A stretch of DNA of 64,000 nt. It comes from Sphingobacterium sp. SRCM116780 (GTDB taxonomy: Bacteria; Bacteroidota; Bacteroidia; Sphingobacteriales; Sphingobacteriaceae). The notes under the pieces were generated by a model. The model was not told the DNA's origin. It saw only the letters and a list, made by a program, of their open reading frames with translations, and did not search any database. The DNA lies in the NCBI RefSeq assembly GCF_021442025.1, contig NZ_CP090446.1:3968001-4032000 (forward strand). The letters run 5' to 3'. A program made the position numbers and the translations under genes. The number at the start of each line of letters is the position of its first letter. Positions within the stretch are counted from its first letter, which is position 1. Below are positions 8,229 through 17,217 of this stretch, one piece after another.

Positions 8229-10247
8229 TTAACTACCATATAGTCTAGAACGTACACAGCGAATCGGCATAGCTGTACGAGTCGTGATACCAGCCTCAAA
8301 AGCTTGAATACCACTTTGTGGAGTTCCTTGATAATCTGTATGTACAGAAGCGGTAACTTTACCTGTATTATCTAGTGCTAGTTTTAAATAATAGTTTACA
8401 CTTGGAACAGTTTGACCACTTGGGTTGGTATAAGAACCTCCTATATCTAACCAAAAATAACCGTATCCTGTTACCGTACTAGAAGTAGTATAAGGTATAC
8501 TTGCCGCTACCATAGCATAATTATTATTCACTGTTGCGTTAATCGGCTGCGCATATCCTTTTAATTCAAAAGTAAGCACCTGAGACCAGTCGTCCGTTAC
8601 TGTACCGCCATTTGGAACAACGTTTACCACTATAGATTTTGTCGCAGCGTTGAAATTATACGATACACGAGATGGAAAAGTATTAATAAGGTTTGCTAAG
8701 CTCATCGCATTCTGAACCGTTGCTCGTACCCAAGTAGAATTTAGCGTGGTGCTGGTTCCTGTTGGTTGATCTGGCCACGTCAAATTTGGCATAATATCGG
8801 TACAAGGATTCCCTAATGATGTTGATCCAGAACCAACCGGTTGTTTGTAATTAGGAATGTAATAAGTAGCACCATAATTCGCCGTAGTTATTGGGGTTGT
8901 TACGCCATTGGGCTTATAGGTACTCGGATACATATAAGTACTGGCCAATTTCGGTCTATGCTGATATCTTGTAAATCCTTCAGCAGCCAAAAATCCAAAT
9001 GCAGTGTCGTCATAATATAGATCTCCTCGAGCCCAATTGGTGGGACCAGTACCAACTGCTGAACCCGTCAATGGAACCACAATTCCAGCATCAATAGGCA
9101 TAACACTAAAACGCGTAAATTTACCTTTTCCTTTACTGACTGTAAAGGTGAAATCATTTTTGTTCATTACTTTTGGAGTAGCAGAATAATCCAATGTTAA
9201 AAAATTTGAAATATTGAATTTAAAATTACTAATCACATCATTGTCCGCGCCAGGCACTGTAAACAGAAAACCATGATAAGAGGTATTATTATAACTTGTG
9301 CTGAAAGCATAGTTATCGCGACGATTGACATCAACAGCTGTATTGATTGTATAGGTGGAAGCTGGATCGAAAGCGCCAGTTTTTAGACTAAATTTACCAC
9401 CTTGCAACATATTTGCCTGCGTTTGGATAAAAGGTCTGCTGGCACCTGTTCCCACAAATTTCGTCAGGTCAGCTTTAGCATTAAATCCTGTAGTATATGT
9501 GGTCAATTCAATCATTGCCATTGTGTGCTTAAACTTTACGGTCACTTTATTATCCACAATACCCGTTCCCTGAGCTGCAGTAAAATTACCTGTAGCAAAG
9601 AGAAAGTCTTCATTTTCAACAGCAAGTTTTGGATTGTTGCGTTCACTAACAGGTATAGCTGGTAGTGGATCTGTCGAATAATAAGAATAGGCATACCAGG
9701 TATACGACTTCCCTTGATCAATCACGAGTTTTGGTAAAGTAGCACTTCCAACAACACCGTCAATGGCATTCACGTAATTTCCGTTTGCATCGTAGATCAA
9801 AACACGAAACGTAACATCTTTTGTCATCGCTCTTCCTGATGGAAAGCCAGCAGGAGCATAATTATTTGGGTAGACAGGAGCCACAGCTTTGAGTGCTGAA
9901 GAATTTTCAGATGCATTACTATTTGAAGCAGAGACGGTGGCTTTTAAATTATTAGTAACCAGCTCTTGCTGTGAAACTTGATACATCATATTGTCTTTGC
10001 TATCGAATATTTGTTTTGCAAGGACAGTTTTTAAACTGGATGTATTCATATTTGAGGTAGATTGCGTGGTATTTGCACTTCCTCCATCAAAGCCTATCTC
10101 TGAATCTACGACAAAGGACATCTCCGAAACACCGGCAGATCCCAAATCTTGTTCATCTTTTGAGCAACTTTGGTTAGTAATTAAGGCTCCTATAAATAGA
10201 AGTCCTAAGAGTATATTTTTTATTCGTCGAACAATTAACAGTTCCAT
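8229..10247 (-). CDS. Fimbrillin-family lipoprotein with FISUMP-like C-terminus
   Basis: A 672-residue surface lipoprotein. The hydrophobic N-terminus ends in NQSC, giving acylated Cys28. The 160-330 region (FRVLIYDANGNYV, YTWYAYSYYS, VTVKFKHTMAMIELT) matches the immunoglobulin-like fimbrillin/Mfa-type fold of Bacteroidota adhesins. The C-terminal part ends in AMPIRCVRSRLYGS; an RCVR motif close to the end is typical of FISUMP-type domains. I infer an exported adhesin or pilus-like component. It is downstream of, and probably co-transcribed with, the 66-residue peptide gene (60-bp gap). No usher- or protease-type assembly partner is visible, so polymerisation is not shown. Confidence 0.75.
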   Translation of the reverse strand: MELLIVRRIKNILLGLLFIGALITNQSCSKDEQDLGSAGVSEMSFVVDSEIGFDGGSANTTQSTSNMNTSSLKTVLAKQIFDSKDNMMYQVSQQELVTNNLKATVSASNSNASENSSALKAVAPVYPNNYAPAGFPSGRAMTKDVTFRVLIYDANGNYVNAIDGVVGSATLPKLVIDQGKSYTWYAYSYYSTDPLPAIPVSERNNPKLAVENEDFLFATGNFTAAQGTGIVDNKVTVKFKHTMAMIELTTYTTGFNAKADLTKFVGTGASRPFIQTQANMLQGGKFSLKTGAFDPASTYTINTAVDVNRRDNYAFSTSYNNTSYHGFLFTVPGADNDVISNFKFNISNFLTLDYSATPKVMNKNDFTFTVSKGKGKFTRFSVMPIDAGIVVPLTGSAVGTGPTNWARGDLYYDDTAFGFLAAEGFTRYQHRPKLASTYMYPSTYKPNGVTTPITTANYGATYYIPNYKQPVGSGSTSLGNPCTDIMPNLTWPDQPTGTSTTLNSTWVRATVQNAMSLANLINTFPSRVSYNFNAATKSIVVNVVPNGGTVTDDWSQVLTFELKGYAQPINATVNNNYAMVAASIPYTTSSTVTGYGYFWLDIGGSYTNPSGQTVPSVNYYLKLALDNTGKVTASVHTDYQGTPQSGIQAFEAGITTRTAMPIRCVRSRLYGS

Positions 10248-10307
10248 AACTTATAATTCAAAAATTAATATATAAAAATTGGGTAAAATGATAAAGATAT
10301 GTAGATC

Positions 10308-10508
10308 TTACCAATCGAAAACATCTCCCCCTGAATTCGTACCATCGAATACCCAAGCATCTACCTGAGGTGTATTTTCTGTGGCTGCAGGGCCAACAAA
10401 TGTAACGGTGCCAGACCCTGTTGCCAGGCTGTGTTCCATCTCCAAGAACAAAATCTCTACTTTAGGAGCGACATATCCTCTGGAGAGATTATTATTATTT
10501 TTATTCAT
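10308..10508 (-). CDS. Short conserved-type peptide upstream of the fimbrillin-like gene
   Basis: A 66-residue protein: an Asn-rich start, then YVAPKVEILFLEMEHSLATGSG and an acidic, Trp-containing, Gly-rich tail ending VFDW. It has no signal peptide or membrane segment. Bacteroidota encode many unstudied peptides of the pattern Y-x-x-P-x-x-E-[hydrophobic]-E-x-E-[hydrophobic]-A, often next to surface-protein genes; I recognise this pattern from memory and cannot search it. It lies 60 bp before the fimbrillin-like gene on the same strand. Function unknown; a structural, leader-like or precursor peptide are all possible. Confidence 0.6.
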   Translation of the reverse strand: MNKNNNNLSRGYVAPKVEILFLEMEHSLATGSGTVTFVGPAATENTPQVDAWVFDGTNSGGDVFDW

Positions 10509-11351
10509 ATTTAAATATTGTATAGTTAAGCAGTTTTAAATAAGGTTAACAAAACCGATTTGCGAAAATATTAAATATGTTTCATAAATGCTTGTTGTTA
10601 TTATAGTTACGCTTAATTATATAATTTTTTGTAGAAAACATGCTACATAAAGTAGTTGTACGTCTACATGGTTGTGCGTTTATTGTGTAAAATATATTGT
10701 TCTCTTTTTCAGTGTATTGGAAATATTGGTAATAATGATTTTGCTGTAGTTTAAATAAAAAAGGCAGATTACAGCAGTTAACAAATCATATATAAATTGA
10801 GAAATCACGTCAAAGCTTTGGAGGTGGGTCGAAATAAAGGAAAAAGTTAATGCACTCTTTTTATAATACAAGAAAGCGTTTGCTGATGTTTCTCATCTTG
10901 TAGGGCTTCATGTGATTATAAATAATGATGAGTTTGTCCTGAACGAGTAGTAATATAGGCTGGACGTGGAGTAGTTTCCAAAGATTTGCTTTACGTTAAT
11001 GGGAATGCCTACTATTATTAATCAAATAGTAACATTTTGTGGTCAAATGCTAGAAGTAGTTGAAAAATGATTCAATGTGGGGAATAAATAACTATTCGTT
11101 TGTAAAAAAAGTATACGATGTATCCCTCTTGATGCATAACTTCTGTAAGTGTAGCATTGTTTGCTTTGTCTTTTGCATCAAATCATTCTAATTTTTATAA
11201 GTTTCTATCTTGCTTACGAAAACTCATATGAGTTTTTCAATGTCCAATAGTCGATATTACTGAAAAAGAAGAAAAAAGAAATCCTTTTTTTCTTATGCGT
11301 TAGTTTTGGAGGGAGTAAAGTCTTAGAAAGTGTAAAGAACCGAAAATAAAG
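10509..11351. other. Gene-poor AT-rich stretch
   Basis: Two open frames on the minus strand, 10680-10871 and 11214-11399, have low-complexity Phe/Lys-rich translations and no credible start context, so I reject them. An 18-bp perfect palindrome, AAAACTCATATGAGTTTT, sits at 11219-11236. A hairpin with T tract at 11352-11381 marks the end of some plus-strand transcript whose gene I cannot identify. Gene decay is possible. Confidence 0.5.
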
Positions 11352-11381
11352 AAAAGTGCTTAGCTTGCAGAGCACTTTTTT
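11352..11381 (+). terminator. Orphan terminator-like hairpin
   Basis: A 9-bp stem, AAAAGTGCT (11352-11360) with AGCACTTTT (11371-11379), continues into T residues to 11381. No protein gene ends just upstream on this strand, so it may end a small RNA or a decayed gene. Confidence 0.5.
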
Positions 11382-11513
11382 AAAATAGATTAAGGACAAG
11401 AGAAAGAGTTATTATTACACAATTAGGTAGCTATTTTTTTAGTTGATTAAGAAAATAAAACATTGCATTTTATCGTTGTTTATGTGAGATTAGATTTATA
11501 AAGAACGAATAAT

Positions 11514-11675
11514 ATGTCGAATATGGAATGGGGCCTTTTGGTCTTTATAATAATTGGAGTTGGTGCTTTTTTAGTTTATCGTCTATTGACTTGTAAACAT
11601 CGATGGGAGGCTAGGAGTGAGGATGGCATCTACCCAGTATGGTATTGTGCAAAATGTGGTAAAAAGAAAAAGTAA
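11514..11675 (+). CDS. 53-residue membrane protein with zinc-ribbon-like tail
   Basis: The frame starts MSNMEWGLLVFIIIGVGAF and gives one transmembrane segment (about 7-25). A short cytosolic tail follows with C27-K-H29 and, 15 residues later, C45-A-K-C48-G followed by four lysines. Paired Cys/His and CxxC spacing suggests a small zinc-ribbon. The composition, the hydrophobic-then-ribbon order and a weak terminator directly after it (11683-11716) support a real gene, although it is short. I do not recognise a named family. It stands alone before the acyltransferase gene. Confidence 0.6.
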   Translation: MSNMEWGLLVFIIIGVGAFLVYRLLTCKHRWEARSEDGIYPVWYCAKCGKKKK

Positions 11676-11682
11676 TCTATAT

Positions 11683-11716
11683 AAAAAGGATACTCTAGTT
11701 TTGGAGTGCCTTTTTA
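11683..11716 (+). terminator. Terminator-like hairpin after the 53-residue protein gene
   Basis: An AAAAAGG-type left arm (11683-11690) pairs with a CCTTTTT right arm (11709-11715), with ACTC/GAGT extending the stem; it is imperfect with a small bulge. It begins 8 bp after the stop codon. Confidence 0.5.
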
Positions 11717-11894
11717 GTAACAGTTAAAATGATATTATGATTTTTAATTTTTTTTTAGATCATTCTTTATTTTAAGAAAGATAAATGCTCATAAATCTTT
11801 AAATATAAAAAAAGAATTAAATTCCCCATAGAACAAATCATTAAACTATAATTTATTTTTTGTAATATTGCGAGTTTTAAATAAAGACTAAATT

Positions 11895-13748
11895 ATGAGT
11901 TTCAGATGGGATATCGGCGCATTACGTGCTTTTGCCGTGATTGCAGTATTTTTATATCACTTTAAAGTTCCATTTTTCAATGGGGGCTTTGCTGGGGTAG
12001 ATATTTTCTTTGTAATTTCAGGCTATTTAATGACCAATATTATTCTGAAAGGTTTTCAAAATGATAATTTTTCATATCTAAAGTTTATCCAGAAACGAAT
12101 AGTGAGAATTGTACCTCCGTTATTGTTAGTAGGAACATTTATCTTGCTTATATCATCTTTTTTATTTTTTGGAAAAACTCTAAGCCAAAATGCAAAATAT
12201 GTCGCACAAAGTATAACTTTTTTATCCAATATTTTTTACTGGTTATATCAGAATTATTTTGATGCAGGAGCACAAAATAATATTTTCATACATAGTTGGT
12301 CTTTATCTGTAGAATGGCAATTCTATATGTTATATCCTGTTTTTTTACTTTTATTAAAACCTTTATACCTACATAAATTCGATTGTTTCCGCTGGATTTT
12401 TATTGGCTTCACATTTTTATCATGTATTCTATGTTGTGTATTGACATATTCCTATAATTCTTTTAGTTTTTATATGATTCCAACACGTGCTTGGGAAATG
12501 TTATTAGGTGGGTTAGCATTCCTTTATGCACCCATCATACAATCTAAACTAAATAGGTATTCAAATATAATTGTTAATCTATCGCTTGTAATTTTGTTTG
12601 CTTCTATCATTTTGTTAGATGAATCATATATTTGGCCTTCCGTTTATTCCATAATTCCAACTGTAGCAACTTTTTTGATTATTTCCCTTAACGGTAAGAT
12701 TTCTTGGTTTAAAAATCCAATTTTACAATTTCTTGGTAATATTTCGTATTCGTTATACTTATGGCATTGGCCCTTGTATGTCATTTTTAAATATTTTGCT
12801 CTGACAGAAACCGTTTGGGTTATTGTTCCTATGATATTGTCTATTCTATTAGCAACATTAACTTATTATATTGTTGAAAAAAATAAATCTGTTAATATCA
12901 AGGGAGTAGTCTTTATTTCTTCATTTGTACTCGCCTTATCTGTATTTCTATTTAAATTCCCAAATAATAATATAGTTGAGAATATCAGATTATTTGATCC
13001 TTCATATAAAGCTTATTTTGAATATGATCAATTTAATCAGTTCAATTCTTGCAACTGTTTTTTAACACAGGGATCAAATTATACTACTTATAATCAAGAT
13101 AAATGTTTAGCAATTGACAATTCAAAAAGTAATATCTTACTAATAGGTGATAGTCATTCTGCACAATTTTCCAGATCATTCCGTAAACAGCTGACTCATA
13201 ATCAACATTTATTAGAACTTTCTGCGGGATTTGCATTTCCTTTTATAAATGCTAGAGGAGATGAACCTTCTGTCAAACTGTTATCTTATTTTTATAAAAA
13301 GTTTATACCCCAGCATTATAATAAAATAGATAAAATTTTTATTTCTGTTCATTGGTTAATGAAAGATTATAAAAAAATGAATTATAGTAATGAGGAGATC
13401 AAAGAAGAGTTGATAAAGATGATGGATCTGTTTGATCATTATAAATTGGATTACAATTTTATTGGGCAAATTGAAACTTATACTTTAAGTTATAATAAGA
13501 TTGTCTTAGGGGGGCTGGTTAGTAGTGATATCTATCCTGAAAAATATTTAGATAATAATGCTGCAGAAATGAATAAATTTTTGATGTCCTTCATTCCTTC
13601 ACAGAAATACATTAATGTCTACGGACTAAAGACTATAATTAAGAATGATGCAAAAAAACATATGCCGTATATGTTTGATACGAATCATGTAACAGAATTT
13701 GGAGCGGATCAATATATAACATATATCAAAAAATTAGGTCGCTTTTAA
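11895..13748 (+). CDS. O-acyltransferase with C-terminal SGNH domain (OatA/OafB type)
   Basis: A 617-residue, two-part protein. Residues about 1-340 form the acyltransferase-3 membrane domain with roughly ten membrane segments and the typical RWDIGALRAFAVIAVFLYH start, GGFAGVDIFFVISGYLM and SWSLSVEWQFY motifs. Residues about 400-617 form an SGNH-type extracytoplasmic domain: GDSH has the nucleophile Ser420, and a late D-x-x-H motif (D595, H598) completes the expected triad. The membrane half hands acetyl groups across the membrane and the SGNH half places them on a cell-surface glycan. It lies just outside the polysaccharide operon, transcribed towards it, so that polymer is a possible target, though peptidoglycan or LPS is equally possible. 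Confidence 0.88.
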   Translation: MSFRWDIGALRAFAVIAVFLYHFKVPFFNGGFAGVDIFFVISGYLMTNIILKGFQNDNFSYLKFIQKRIVRIVPPLLLVGTFILLISSFLFFGKTLSQNAKYVAQSITFLSNIFYWLYQNYFDAGAQNNIFIHSWSLSVEWQFYMLYPVFLLLLKPLYLHKFDCFRWIFIGFTFLSCILCCVLTYSYNSFSFYMIPTRAWEMLLGGLAFLYAPIIQSKLNRYSNIIVNLSLVILFASIILLDESYIWPSVYSIIPTVATFLIISLNGKISWFKNPILQFLGNISYSLYLWHWPLYVIFKYFALTETVWVIVPMILSILLATLTYYIVEKNKSVNIKGVVFISSFVLALSVFLFKFPNNNIVENIRLFDPSYKAYFEYDQFNQFNSCNCFLTQGSNYTTYNQDKCLAIDNSKSNILLIGDSHSAQFSRSFRKQLTHNQHLLELSAGFAFPFINARGDEPSVKLLSYFYKKFIPQHYNKIDKIFISVHWLMKDYKKMNYSNEEIKEELIKMMDLFDHYKLDYNFIGQIETYTLSYNKIVLGGLVSSDIYPEKYLDNNAAEMNKFLMSFIPSQKYINVYGLKTIIKNDAKKHMPYMFDTNHVTEFGADQYITYIKKLGRF

Positions 13749-13896
13749 ATATTGGAAAAGAAGAAAATAAAGAATTTGTCGGAACCATTAAAATCAGCAG
13801 ACTAATTATTAAAATCAATCTTGGGAAAACTCAAAAGAGACATAAGACTGCATTCTGTACTACAATAGGGAAAAGATAAAACTCTAATATAAATAG

Positions 13897-13931
13897 AATG
13901 AGCTCGATATAATATCAATATCGAGCTCATT
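13897..13931. terminator. Hairpin between the convergent acyltransferase gene and the polysaccharide operon
   Basis: A 14-bp perfect stem (13897-13910 with 13918-13931, AATGAGCTCGATAT) with a 7-nt loop. There is no strong T tract on either side, but the location between two convergent units makes termination the likely role. Confidence 0.6.
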
Positions 13932-14006
13932 GCAAATTTAATAACTCATTTTGTCTAAATTGTCGGAACAATCCATTAAAGTGTCCCTTTGTATTTAAAT
14001 GGAATA

Positions 14007-16406
14007 TTAAAATAATTTTTTAAACCATTTTTTGATCGGATTGGTTTCAGTTTTAATTTCATAACCATAACCATAACCATAACCGTAGCCATATCCGTAA
14101 CCATATCCTTTAGAGTCTAATCGAAGACCGTTTAATACAACAGCCATATTGATTAATCTTTTATCTTGATAAATGCGTTCTATTTCCGGTAATTGACGTT
14201 TGTCCATACGACCCGAACGTAGTACAAATATAGTCAGATCAGAAATACGATTAGAGATATAGGCATCTGCGATGATCTCAACAGGTACGCTATCCACCAC
14301 AATATAATCATAACGTGTACGCAACTCTTTAATAATCTCCTCTAGGCGATTACTCAATAATAATTCAACAGGATTTGGAGCTACCGCACCAATTGGAACA
14401 ATATCTACATCTTTTCCTATTCCCGTTTTATAAATGACCTCGTCAAGTGATAATGAGGCATCGGATAAGTAATGCGTCATTCCTTTTTTTGTCGGAATAT
14501 TGAATTTAGAACTCAGTGTTCCTTTACGTAAATCCAAGTCCAACATCAATACTTTCTTTCCTAAAAATGAGAGCGTTGTTGCGAGGTTAGTTACGCTAAA
14601 TGTTTTACCAGCACCAATATGTGCGGAAGTAAAAGATATTACTTGTGGAGGTTGTCCGCCTCGCGCCATAAAGGAGATATTGGTTCGTAAGATGCGGAAT
14701 GCTTCGGTTACAGGATCACGACCATTTTCACTCACCAACACATTTCCAGTAATTTCTTCTTTTGATTTTTTAGAATGTGCTAAAGGTATTTCACCTAAGA
14801 ATGGAGCAGAGAGTCCGTCTTCAATATCTTTGCGATGTTTAATACCCGTATCCAAGATCAACATTAATAAGAGAATAACTGCGGGTACTACAAAACCGAC
14901 ACCTACCCCCATCATCATCTTTTTTATTTTGACTGGAGCGACGGGAGCATCGGATCCCGAAGCAGGGTCAATAATCTTGATGTTATCATCCGTCATCGCT
15001 TGATTGATGGCATTTTCTTCGCGTTTGTTTAACAGATACAAGTAGAGTTCTTCTTTTACCTTTTGTTGACGTTCTACCGATAACATTACCCGTTGCTTCT
15101 CTGGAATCTCCATAGTTTTGCTACGAGCTTTGTTTTCTGCTGTCTGTGCATTATTTCGCTTGATTTTTAAACCAGCAATGGTGTTGTCCACAGCACGACG
15201 AATATTCATACGCATGGCATCGAGTGCCTGATCTAAGTCCTTAACAATAGGATTTTCTGTACTGCTTCCTTCTACTAATCGATTTCTGCGAAGAAGTGTT
15301 GTATTATATTCTTGGATTTGACTTTCAATACTTGATTCTACTAATCCTGTATTATTGGGAATTAATGTTTCCTTTTTATCATTTGTCAAGTAACTACGCA
15401 TCATCTCTGCCAACTTGACTTCGGTCTCAATTGTATTTCGGTCAGTCTCAAATTGACGACTATCAGCTACATACATCTCACCAGCAGTACTGATATCGAT
15501 CCCTTGATTCGATGATTTTAACTGTTCGATATTGCTTTCCACATCACCCAGTTCATTGCTGATGATGTTAATACGCGATTTAATAAATTCTGCTGTATTG
15601 ACGGCAATTTGATTTTTATCCTGAACACTATATTTGTTGTAAACAACAATCATGGCCGTGATGATATCTGCCGCACGTTGCGGATTAGCATCTTCTAAGC
15701 TGATTTGAAGCAATGAAGCATCATCTTCCATTTGAGTAATGGTCAATCTACTTAAAATAGAACCTGTCATTGCTTCTCTGGAAACTTTTGAGATTTTCAA
15801 CTCTTCCCCAATATTACTTGGCGCAAACGTTGGGTTCTTCGTTACCGTTAATAAACCAAATGGGGTATTCACTTGTTGGTTGAAATTAATTGTGACTTCT
15901 TTTTCATCCCCCAACCTATCTGTTCCTTCTAATTTAACTTGATTTGCACTGATAATTGTAGCCTCTACTACTTTATTGTCATTTGCCTTAAGATTATGAA
16001 AATGTAACTGAATAGGACTGTCTTTGTACAGCTCATGATCACGTAATCCTTTATGAACAATATAGCTCATATCTGCATCCAAGCTATCAACTGTCTGGCG
16101 CATCAATTCCTTCGATTTTAATTGTAAAATTTCGCTGGCTACATTGACCATATTGTAAAAAGAACTAGATTTTGTGATCGTTGCAGATGTAGGTGTATTC
16201 AATTGTGTCTTAATCATAACCGTTTCTGTACGACTATAGGAAAACGAAGTTTTATTGTATTGATACCAATAGTAACCGCCGAATATAAGGATGGAAAGTG
16301 CAAACCATTTCCAATGAAACAGCAGGTACTTGAATACATCTAGGATATTGACTATTTTATCGTCACCAACTTTGTTTATTTTTTCATTTTGAGTGAGGTT
16401 GTTCAT
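14007..16406 (-). CDS. wzc: Wzc-type polysaccharide co-polymerase and tyrosine autokinase
   Basis: A 799-residue inner-membrane protein. A first membrane segment (about 32-50) is followed by a large periplasmic Wzz-type domain with coiled-coil parts (about 55-500), then a second membrane segment (about 510-532). The cytosolic BY-kinase domain has Walker A AHIGAGKT (Lys601), Walker A' DLDLRKG and Walker B YIVVDSVP. The tail holds (GY)8 at residues 767-782, the expected autophosphorylation cluster. The family controls chain length and export of Wzx/Wzy polymers through cycles of Tyr phosphorylation. It is the last gene of the operon, 7 bp after the Wza-like gene. No separate phosphatase (Wzb) is visible. 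The tyrosine tail is encoded by hexanucleotide repeats, four of them identical. Confidence 0.93.
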   Translation of the reverse strand: MNNLTQNEKINKVGDDKIVNILDVFKYLLFHWKWFALSILIFGGYYWYQYNKTSFSYSRTETVMIKTQLNTPTSATITKSSSFYNMVNVASEILQLKSKELMRQTVDSLDADMSYIVHKGLRDHELYKDSPIQLHFHNLKANDNKVVEATIISANQVKLEGTDRLGDEKEVTINFNQQVNTPFGLLTVTKNPTFAPSNIGEELKISKVSREAMTGSILSRLTITQMEDDASLLQISLEDANPQRAADIITAMIVVYNKYSVQDKNQIAVNTAEFIKSRINIISNELGDVESNIEQLKSSNQGIDISTAGEMYVADSRQFETDRNTIETEVKLAEMMRSYLTNDKKETLIPNNTGLVESSIESQIQEYNTTLLRRNRLVEGSSTENPIVKDLDQALDAMRMNIRRAVDNTIAGLKIKRNNAQTAENKARSKTMEIPEKQRVMLSVERQQKVKEELYLYLLNKREENAINQAMTDDNIKIIDPASGSDAPVAPVKIKKMMMGVGVGFVVPAVILLLMLILDTGIKHRKDIEDGLSAPFLGEIPLAHSKKSKEEITGNVLVSENGRDPVTEAFRILRTNISFMARGGQPPQVISFTSAHIGAGKTFSVTNLATTLSFLGKKVLMLDLDLRKGTLSSKFNIPTKKGMTHYLSDASLSLDEVIYKTGIGKDVDIVPIGAVAPNPVELLLSNRLEEIIKELRTRYDYIVVDSVPVEIIADAYISNRISDLTIFVLRSGRMDKRQLPEIERIYQDKRLINMAVVLNGLRLDSKGYGYGYGYGYGYGYGYEIKTETNPIKKWFKKLF
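14061..14108 (-). repeat. Hexanucleotide repeat encoding the Gly-Tyr tail of Wzc
   Basis: Eight 6-nt units encode eight Gly-Tyr dipeptides. The four units at 14061-14084 are identical on the plus strand (ATAACC x4) and the rest differ by synonymous changes. Each slippage step would change one Gly-Tyr without changing the frame. Confidence 0.9.
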
Positions 16407-16413
16407 TATGATG

Positions 16414-17217
16414 TTATTTTATTAAAGTAAATACAGATAATAGAACTGATACAAAACCCATTCCTAACGATACATAGCGGAATGTTAGGTCTTGTTTTGA
16501 GTCTAGTTGTGCCGCTTTTGGCGTGACATAAACAATATCATTTTGTTTCAAATGATAAACAGGAGAGTCAAAGATTTCCTTGGATTCGATATTATTAACG
16601 ATCATCTTTCGTTGCCCATTTTCTTCCCGGATCACAACCACTTTATCCGCAGCTGCATTTCTTGTGATACCACCAGCCTTAGAAAGTGCTTCTAGCAGAT
16701 TCATTTGTCCATCGGGAACATCAAGAGTTCCCACACTAGCAACCTCACCCATCACATTGATTTTTAAGTTTAATAACTCCACTTTCACAATGGGATCACT
16801 GATGTATTTTTTGTCGATCAATTGATTTTGGATATAGCTTTTCATATCTTCTAAAGTCATTCCCATCACCTGTAATTCACCCAATATTGGAAAATCAATA
16901 CGGCCGCTCTGACTGACCAAATAACCTCTTCCTATTGTGCTGGTTGCGTTCGTTCCCGCAGATTCGATCGCACCTTGATTGTTGACTTGATACGAGCCAA
17001 TACCTTCATTAAAAGGGATTGCCAATTCGGGGTTTTTGGAGCTTATGCTGATGCTCAAGCGATCACCTTTCTGGATTTCCAAAGGCTTGATGTCTTTCAC
17101 TTGATAAGCCACGTCGGCCTCCATATCTTTGACTAGGATAGTCTTGGTTGTTTTACAGGATGAGATTAGCACTATGCTAATCAGAAAGAATCCTACTATA
17201 ATTTTATTCATTTTCAA
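16414..17217 (-). CDS. wza: Wza/BexD-type polysaccharide export lipoprotein
   Basis: A 267-residue lipoprotein with the lipobox ending LISSC (Cys21). The polysaccharide export domain starts around 50 (LEIQKGDRLSISISSKNPELAIPFN) and includes GRGYLVSQSGRIDFPILGELQVMGMTLEDM. Two SLBB-like segments follow (KINVMGEVASVGTLDVPDGQMNLLEALSKAGG, then DIVYVTP). A C-terminal hydrophobic helix near 250-265 could be the outer-membrane-spanning helix seen in Wza. It forms the outer-membrane exit channel that docks on Wzc. The start at 17217 overlaps the HprK-like gene by 14 bp; an internal ATG at 17211 is an alternative. Tight linkage to wzc supports the call. Confidence 0.9.
   Translation of the reverse strand: MKMNKIIVGFFLISIVLISSCKTTKTILVKDMEADVAYQVKDIKPLEIQKGDRLSISISSKNPELAIPFNEGIGSYQVNNQGAIESAGTNATSTIGRGYLVSQSGRIDFPILGELQVMGMTLEDMKSYIQNQLIDKKYISDPIVKVELLNLKINVMGEVASVGTLDVPDGQMNLLEALSKAGGITRNAAADKVVVIREENGQRKMIVNNIESKEIFDSPVYHLKQNDIVYVTPKAAQLDSKQDLTFRYVSLGMGFVSVLLSVFTLIK

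Noticed and set aside
10680..10871. 63-codon minus-strand frame in the gene-poor region
   Set aside because: Low-complexity Ile/Thr/Phe translation, no motif, no promoter or terminator placement.
11214..11399. 61-codon minus-strand frame covering the orphan terminator
   Set aside because: Poly-Phe/Lys translation; crosses a hairpin terminator.
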